Shown here in pieces: positions 15,881-20,370 of a stretch of DNA of 20,370 nt (within the stretch, counting starts at the first letter, position 1; each line of letters opens with the position of its first letter). Under the pieces are notes generated by a model. The model searched no databases. It worked only from the letters and a program-made list of their open reading frames with translations, and had not been told where the DNA came from. The stretch is from Lachnospiraceae bacterium (GTDB taxonomy: Bacteria; Bacillota; Clostridia; Lachnospirales; Lachnospiraceae): NCBI GenBank assembly GCA_024691145.1, contig JAILNW010000124.1, positions 1 through 20,370 of the forward strand, in the 5' to 3' direction. A program made the translations under genes and the position numbers.

Positions 15881-17074
15881 ATGCTTAATAAAAAATCAGT
15901 TGATGATATTAATGTAAATGGAAAAAGAGTATTAGTTAGATGTGATTTTAACGTACCTCTTCAGGATGGAAAGATTACAGACGAGAACCGTCTTGTAGCT
16001 GCTCTTCCTACAATCAAGAAGTTAATCGCAGATGGAGGAAAGGTTATTCTTTGCTCACACCTTGGAAAACCAAAGGGAGAGCCAAAGCCTGAATTATCAC
16101 TTGCTCCTGTAGCTGCAAGATTAACTGAGTTATTAGGACAGGAAGTTAAGTTCGCAGCAGATGCTAACGTAGTTGGAGAGAATGCTAAGGCAGCAGTTGC
16201 AGCTATGAACAATGGAGATGTTATTCTTCTTGAGAATACTCGTTACCGTGCAGAAGAAACTAAGAATGGTGAAGAGTTTAGTAAAGAGCTTGCAAGCCTT
16301 TGCGATGTATTCGTAAATGATGCTTTCGGTACAGCTCACAGAGCTCACTGTTCTAACGTAGGTGTAACTCAGTATGTTGATACTGCAGTTGTTGGATACC
16401 TTATGCAGAAAGAGATTGATTTCTTAGGAAATGCTGTTAACAACCCAGAGAGACCATTCGTAGCAATTCTTGGTGGAGCTAAGGTTTCTTCTAAGATTTC
16501 AGTTATTGAGAACCTTCTTGAGAAAGTTGATACTTTAATCATCGGTGGCGGAATGGCTTACACTTTCATGGCTGGCTTAGGAGAAGAAGTTGGTGTTTCT
16601 CTTCTTGAGGAAGATTACAAAGAGTATGCAGTAAACATGCTTAAGAAAGCAGAGGAGAAGGGTGTTAAACTTCTTATTCCTATAGATACTGTAATCGCTG
16701 ATTCATTCTCTAACGATGCAAATACTAAGGTTGTTGAAAGAGGAGGAATCCTTCCAGGATGGGAGGGTCTTGATATAGGACCTAAGACAAGAGAGTTATT
16801 TGCAGACGCTATTAAGGGTGCAAAGACAGTTGTTTGGAACGGACCTATGGGTGCTTTCGAGATGCCTACATTTGCTGAAGGTACAATTGCAATAGCTAAG
16901 GCTATGGCTGATATAGATGCAACTACAATCATTGGTGGTGGAGATTCTGCAGCAGCAGCTAACCAGCTTGGATTTGGTGACAAGATGACTCACATTTCTA
17001 CAGGTGGTGGAGCTTCACTTGAGTTCCTTGAAGGAAAAGAATTACCAGGTGTAGCAGCAGCTAACGATAAATAA
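15881..17074 (+). CDS. pgk: Phosphoglycerate kinase
   Basis: The enzyme transfers the acyl phosphate of 1,3-bisphosphoglycerate to ADP, the first ATP-yielding step of lower glycolysis. The 397-residue product has the family signature RVLVRCDFNVPL (16-27) and the substrate-binding HLGKPKG (60-66) in the N-terminal domain. It also has FVNDAFGTAHRAHCS, GGAKVSSKI, and the nucleotide-binding VVWNGPMGAFE and GGGDSAAA (352-359). The length is normal. The start is fixed by the conserved N-terminus and by an in-frame TAG 18 bases upstream, although the Shine-Dalgarno is far away behind a hairpin. tpiA follows after 21 bases. Confidence 0.97.
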   Translation: MLNKKSVDDINVNGKRVLVRCDFNVPLQDGKITDENRLVAALPTIKKLIADGGKVILCSHLGKPKGEPKPELSLAPVAARLTELLGQEVKFAADANVVGENAKAAVAAMNNGDVILLENTRYRAEETKNGEEFSKELASLCDVFVNDAFGTAHRAHCSNVGVTQYVDTAVVGYLMQKEIDFLGNAVNNPERPFVAILGGAKVSSKISVIENLLEKVDTLIIGGGMAYTFMAGLGEEVGVSLLEEDYKEYAVNMLKKAEEKGVKLLIPIDTVIADSFSNDANTKVVERGGILPGWEGLDIGPKTRELFADAIKGAKTVVWNGPMGAFEMPTFAEGTIAIAKAMADIDATTIIGGGDSAAAANQLGFGDKMTHISTGGGASLEFLEGKELPGVAAANDK

Positions 17075-17095
17075 TTATAGAGAGGTAAGATTACA

Positions 17096-17845
17096 ATGCG
17101 TAAGAAGATAATAGCAGGTAACTGGAAAATGAACAAAACTCCAAGTGAGACAGTTGCCCTTATAAATGAATTAAAGCCATTAGTTCAGAATGATGAAGTT
17201 GATGTAGTATTCTGCGTTCCAGCTATTTCATTAACTAAGGCTCTTGAGACAGCTGAAGGTACTAACATTCAGATTGGTGCTGAGAATATGTATTTTGAAG
17301 AGAGTGGTGCTTACACAGGTGAGATCGCTCCTAACATGTTAACAGATATAGGTGTTAAGTATGTTATAATCGGTCACTCAGAGAGAAGAGAATACTTCGC
17401 AGAGACTGATGAGACAGTTAACAAGAAAGTTCTTAAGGCTTTCGAGCATGGAATTACTCCTATTATCTGCTGTGGTGAGTCTTTAACTCAGAGAGAGCAG
17501 GGAATCACTATTGACTGGATCAGACAGCAGATTAAGATTGCTTTCCTTAATGTTACAGCAGATCAGGCTAAGACAGCTGTTATAGCTTACGAGCCAATCT
17601 GGGCAATTGGAACAGGCAAGGTTGCTACAACTGAGCAGGCTGAAGAAGTTTGTAAAGCAATCAGAGAGTGCATCGGAGAAATCTATGATGAAGCTACTGC
17701 AGATGCTATTCGTATTCAGTACGGCGGAAGCGTTTCAGCAGCTAGTGCTCCTGAATTATTTGCTCAGCCAAATATCGATGGTGGTTTAGTTGGTGGAGCA
17801 TCACTTAAGCCAGACTTCGGTAAGATTGTTAATTACAACAAATAA
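17096..17845 (+). CDS. tpiA: Triosephosphate isomerase
   Basis: The enzyme interconverts dihydroxyacetone phosphate and glyceraldehyde 3-phosphate. The 249-residue product has every catalytic landmark: Asn9 and Lys11 in AGNWKMN, His94 in IIGHSERRE, Glu166 in AYEPIWA and the flexible loop 6 IGTGKVA (171-177). The phosphate-binding segments YGGSV (209-213) and GGLVGGASL (229-237) are also present. AGAGAGG at 17079-17085 is about ten bases before the ATG. It ends the gap-pgk-tpiA unit and is followed by a strong terminator. The usual next genes gpmI and eno are not here. Confidence 0.97.
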   Translation: MRKKIIAGNWKMNKTPSETVALINELKPLVQNDEVDVVFCVPAISLTKALETAEGTNIQIGAENMYFEESGAYTGEIAPNMLTDIGVKYVIIGHSERREYFAETDETVNKKVLKAFEHGITPIICCGESLTQREQGITIDWIRQQIKIAFLNVTADQAKTAVIAYEPIWAIGTGKVATTEQAEEVCKAIRECIGEIYDEATADAIRIQYGGSVSAASAPELFAQPNIDGGLVGGASLKPDFGKIVNYNK

Positions 17846-17857
17846 TATATTTATGAT

Positions 17858-17892
17858 AAAGGTGCAGTTCTTTAAGGGACTGCACTTTTTTT
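17858..17892 (+). terminator. Rho-independent terminator after tpiA
   Basis: The arm at 17858-17872 (AAAGGTGCAGTTCTT) pairs with 17874-17888, built round the perfect GTGCAGT/ACTGCAC core, with a few G-U or mismatched positions near the ends. Seven T residues follow at 17886-17892. This is a classic end for the glycolytic operon. Confidence 0.88.
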
Positions 17893-17905
17893 GCCGATAT
17901 CTACT

Positions 17906-17921
17906 CTATACTATAGTATAG
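17906..17921 (+). promoter_or_regulatory. 16-bp perfect palindrome, possible operator
   Basis: CTATACTATAGTATAG reads the same on both strands. It lies 39 bases before the start of the next gene and contains TATACT and TATAGT, either of which could be a -10 box. No good -35 is at the right distance (TTGCCG at 17891 is the nearest). A dimeric repressor such as a GntR-type protein could bind such a site, but the regulator is unknown. Confidence 0.45.
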
Positions 17922-17959
17922 CAGGATAAATGTAGCACTTTAAAGATGGAGGCAGAACT

Positions 17960-19084
17960 ATGGAGAACAACAAAAAGAAATATATTATTATTGGGATTAT
18001 TGTATTAGTATTTTTTGGAATGATAACAAGCTTTACACTTATTTATATAAAAGAGAAAAAACGGGAAATTGCAGAAAAAAATGAAATTGCTAATTTCGAA
18101 AAAAATCATGAACTTTATTATCATATAACAATTGTTTATTATACGGCTGAATTAATTTTTAAAACAGAGGATAATGAAGATAAAATAGGGGCGGTTTTTG
18201 AACAGGGTTTTAAGAACGAAATTCGTGATGATACAGTAGAACTTTTTGACAATATAGATTTGGATGATAGAGATATTGGTGTATACAATATTGCACACTT
18301 AATATATCTGGATAATAAATGGAATCTTGGATATAAGGATAAACTTATAAATGCCCTTAAGAAATATTATAATGAGGACTATAAATTATTCAATAATTTG
18401 GATGTTTCTTATGATAATCAAAGTGAAGATGATATAGAGAACATGGCATTGGGGTATAGCACAGAATTATTATCTGTGTCGAAAGAATGTGAGATTGATT
18501 TAAGCGAATATAAACTTACTGAAACAATTGCAGATAAGATTAATACAATTATTAGCGGAAATTATAAAAGAATAACTGAAGGCAGGAAAGTACAGGTTTA
18601 CGAAACAATTAAGAAAATGTGTAAGTTAGGATATGATAATTATCTTGATAAAGAAAAAGCATTGGAATTTATAAATTATTGTTGTAAGGATCATTATGAA
18701 AGCATAATTAATGGAGAATGTGAAAAAAACTTTGATAATTTAGATTCAGACAGTCTTATTTTTAAAAAAGCACTTGGATTTTCCTATGATGCAAGTGATT
18801 ATATGAGGGAGACTTTAAGAGAGTTAAATAGTGATGAAAAACTTGAATATGATAAATATGCACCTGTATTTATTATTAAAACTGCAAGAAAATATGATGA
18901 TATATTGGAATATACAGATTATGATACTTACTTTTCGCAAAATATTGTAGATATGGTGGAAGATAATTACGATGCAGTATTTACTGGTGAAATAAGCAGG
19001 ATACTTTTAAAGAACACAGAGGATTATTTTGATGAAGAAGAAAATTCATTGCTGGAAGATCAGATAAAAAGTATATTTAAATAA
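17960..19084 (+). CDS. Membrane-anchored acidic protein of unknown function
   Basis: I do not recognise this 374-residue protein. It starts with a Lys-rich cap, one hydrophobic segment (about 8-29, YIIIGIIVLVFFGMITSF) and a second charged patch (KEKKREIAEK). It is therefore probably a single-pass protein with its large C-terminal part outside the cell. The remainder is acidic and helical, rich in Asp, Glu, Tyr and Asn, with no catalytic motif, Cys pattern or repeat that I can see. Cys residues are few and scattered. GGAGG at 17948-17952 lies seven bases before the ATG. It stands alone between two terminators and behind a palindrome. Codon use is AT-rich, unlike the glycolytic genes next to it. 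Confidence 0.75.
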   Translation: MENNKKKYIIIGIIVLVFFGMITSFTLIYIKEKKREIAEKNEIANFEKNHELYYHITIVYYTAELIFKTEDNEDKIGAVFEQGFKNEIRDDTVELFDNIDLDDRDIGVYNIAHLIYLDNKWNLGYKDKLINALKKYYNEDYKLFNNLDVSYDNQSEDDIENMALGYSTELLSVSKECEIDLSEYKLTETIADKINTIISGNYKRITEGRKVQVYETIKKMCKLGYDNYLDKEKALEFINYCCKDHYESIINGECEKNFDNLDSDSLIFKKALGFSYDASDYMRETLRELNSDEKLEYDKYAPVFIIKTARKYDDILEYTDYDTYFSQNIVDMVEDNYDAVFTGEISRILLKNTEDYFDEEENSLLEDQIKSIFK

Positions 19085-19096
19085 TATTTATATATA

Positions 19097-19140
19097 AATA
19101 ATAACCCTTAATGGAACCAATTCCGTTAAGGGTTATTATT
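19097..19140 (+). terminator. Bidirectional terminator between convergent genes
   Basis: A 20-base-pair stem, all Watson-Crick except one G-U, runs from 19097-19116 to 19121-19140 with a CCAA loop. It is built round AACCCTTAA/TTAAGGGTT. Both flanks are A/T-rich, so each strand ends in a T-containing tail. It would end transcription of the membrane protein gene on the + strand and of the CAP gene on the - strand. Confidence 0.85.
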
Positions 19141-19154
19141 TGTAAACTAATTTA

Positions 19155-20192
19155 TTAATCCCAGTGTTTGCAGAATATCTGCACACCATACCATTCTCCG
19201 TTAGAATTTTGATAAACACCAACACCAATTGAATCCCAGGCATCACGAGTCATGTTAGCATAGTGGCCAGATGAGTTTAACCATCCATTGTAGAATACAT
19301 CAGCAATCTGATCTTTATTGTATCCATCAGCATATGCTATATTTTCACCTAGCCCCTGATAATTCAGGCCATACTTACCGGCAACTTCTGTGTAGTGCTG
19401 TTTGCCATTATATGTGTGGGAAAAATAATTATTATCACCCATATGTTTTGCTCTGTACTGTGCTATATTCATTAGTACAGGGTCACGTTTTAATTGCGAT
19501 AAACCAAGACCTGCTCTCAAACTATTAACATTGTTAATGATACTTGTTATTATTGCTTCCTGAGTCGAATCAAATGAAAAATCAGGATATTCATCATTTG
19601 ATATTGGATTTGCAACCTCAGGTGCAGGTGTAGGAGCAGGAGCAGGAGTAGGGGCCGGAGTTACAACAACAGGTGCAGGAGTAGGCTTAGGAGTAGGTAC
19701 CGGTTCTTGTACAGCAGCTTTTGTAGGAGCAGGAGTTGCGATTACTTCAGGTGCTTTAGTTGCAACAGGCTCTTCTTTAGGCGTGTTTTCCGGAACTGTC
19801 TCCGAAGGCGTTTCAGCAGATGTTGTTTCTGTATTTTCCGAAGGCGTTTCGGCGGTATTTTCAGCAGGTGTTTCTTCGGATACAGGATTTACATTTTCCT
19901 TAGGAACTACTTTAACATCAACAATAACGATACCACTATTACTGCTTAATATGCAGTCATTAGAAGAGTTATTTGCCCCAGATTCAAGTAATTCTTCTTC
20001 GGTATCATCTGAATTAACATCTAAAGAAATTGCTTTTGTTATATCAACATTTCCAATAGCTTTTTCTTTAGGCAGATTATTATATGAGTTACCTTTAATA
20101 GTTACATGAGGGGTATCAGTAACAACAATAGTAGCTGCGGTTGCTACAACTAAAGCCACTGACACGTAATTAAGGAGTGGTAATAATTTCAT
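19155..20192 (-). CDS. Secreted CAP-domain (SCP-like) protein
   Basis: The 345-residue product has a hydrophobic N-terminus (about 2-25) that acts as signal peptide or anchor. A mixed region (26-100) and a Thr/Glu/Ser/Pro-rich linker with repeated ETPSENT-like units (about 106-140) follow. A proline-alanine-threonine stretch (about 152-192) comes next, and then a C-terminal CAP/SCP domain (about 213-345). The domain keeps the conserved H259 (YFSH), E283 (LGENIAYA) and H310 (SSGHYANM), the residues lining the central cavity, and ends VQIFCKHWD. Such proteins are common in spore formers (YkwD and similar), and their function is poorly known. A TTG at 20210 is in frame, but the ATG at 20192 has GGAGG at 20202-20198 and is preferred. 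No sorting signal or cell-wall-binding repeat is visible. Confidence 0.88.
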   Translation of the reverse strand: MKLLPLLNYVSVALVVATAATIVVTDTPHVTIKGNSYNNLPKEKAIGNVDITKAISLDVNSDDTEEELLESGANNSSNDCILSSNSGIVIVDVKVVPKENVNPVSEETPAENTAETPSENTETTSAETPSETVPENTPKEEPVATKAPEVIATPAPTKAAVQEPVPTPKPTPAPVVVTPAPTPAPAPTPAPEVANPISNDEYPDFSFDSTQEAIITSIINNVNSLRAGLGLSQLKRDPVLMNIAQYRAKHMGDNNYFSHTYNGKQHYTEVAGKYGLNYQGLGENIAYADGYNKDQIADVFYNGWLNSSGHYANMTRDAWDSIGVGVYQNSNGEWYGVQIFCKHWD

Positions 20193-20208
20193 ATAAACCT
20201 CCATTTCC

Positions 20209-20232
20209 AACCGATAAAAGGGAAGATCGGTT
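20209..20232 (-). promoter_or_regulatory. Hairpin just upstream of the CAP gene ribosome-binding site
   Basis: AACCGAT at 20209-20215 and ATCGGTT at 20226-20232 are perfect inverted repeats with a ten-base loop. On the minus strand this hairpin ends six bases before the GGAGG. It could mask or position the ribosome-binding site, or serve as a protein site. No known riboswitch consensus is recognised. Confidence 0.45.
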
Positions 20233-20259
20233 TAATTATTTATACTTATCATGAGACCT

Positions 20260-20300
20260 TAAAACTATATAGTTTTACTATATTAATATCGACATTAATA
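20260..20300. repeat. Two stacked inverted repeats upstream of the CAP gene
   Basis: A perfect 18-base palindrome (20260-20277, TAAAACTATATAGTTTTA) is followed three bases later by TATTAAT at 20281-20287 and ATTAATA at 20294-20300 around an ATCGAC centre. Both lie in the leader between the probable promoter and the gene. They are AT-only, but the 18-base perfect match is longer than chance would readily give. Confidence 0.45.
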
Positions 20301-20343
20301 CAGACAAGGCTAATGATAAATATGTCCTATTTCGGTTAAACAT

Positions 20344-20370
20344 ATTATAAATTTAAAATCGAAAAATGTC
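20344..20370 (-). promoter_or_regulatory. Probable CAP gene promoter cut by the window end
   Basis: On the minus strand TATAAT occupies 20349-20344. At a 17-base spacer upstream, the last four bases of the window read GACA, the second half of a TTGACA -35 box whose first two bases lie beyond the edge. The transcript would start near 20337, leaving a leader of about 145 bases. A weaker alternative, TTGTCT then TAATAT with 16 between, lies downstream. Confidence 0.45.

Noticed and set aside
20193..20337. Known riboswitch (c-di-GMP-I, c-di-GMP-II or ydaO class) in the CAP gene leader
   Set aside because: None of the conserved core sequences I know for these classes can be found in the leader.
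1..20370. CRISPR array, insertion sequence, prophage, toxin-antitoxin or defence system
   Set aside because: No regularly spaced repeats, transposase, integrase, terminal repeats or defence-type genes are visible. Every gene but two is a conserved core gene or recognised family.

Overview
The window is chromosomal DNA from a low-GC, spore-forming Firmicute of the class Clostridia, most likely a Lachnospiraceae relative. The evidence is AT-rich DNA, strong GGAGG ribosome-binding sites, sigma-A-type promoters, two sporulation genes (spoIIIAH and spoIVB), and a gene order close to the Bacillus/Clostridium spoIIIA-to-spo0A neighbourhood. No mobile element, CRISPR array, tRNA or rRNA is visible. 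Coding density is high, and no gene-free stretch exceeds about 215 bases.

Region 1 (1-12944, all +) is the housekeeping and sporulation cluster: spoIIIAH, an Asp23/Gls24 protein, nusB, xseA, xseB, ispA, dxs, tlyA, nadK, argR, yebC, an unusual L7/L12-like zinc-ribbon protein, recN and spoIVB. xseB, ispA, dxs and tlyA are packed with tiny gaps or a 4-base overlap. They supply isoprenoid precursors (dxs, ispA), exonuclease VII (xseAB) and an rRNA-type methyltransferase. Compared with the B. subtilis order as I recall it, folD is missing between nusB and xseA, and spo0A is missing after spoIVB. nadK, yebC and the L7/L12-like gene are extra.

Region 2 (12945-17892, all +) is carbohydrate metabolism: glgA (glycogen synthase) with its own promoter, then gap, pgk and tpiA, ending in a strong terminator. 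Three RNA or DNA structures stand out: an inverted repeat just after the gap promoter, a 16-bp GU-containing stem-loop with a T tract between gap and pgk, and a small hairpin separating the pgk Shine-Dalgarno sequence from its start codon.

Region 3 (17893-20370) holds a membrane-anchored protein of unknown function behind a 16-bp palindrome, then a 20-bp bidirectional terminator, then a convergent gene for a secreted CAP-domain (SCP-like) protein with a Thr/Glu- and Pro-rich linker. The CAP gene has a long upstream region with several palindromes, and its promoter is partly cut by the window end.

Most of the window is conventional. No clear new multi-gene system is visible. The items most worth following up are the L7/L12-like zinc-ribbon protein, the pgk leader structures, the gap operator-like repeat and the missing spo0A.
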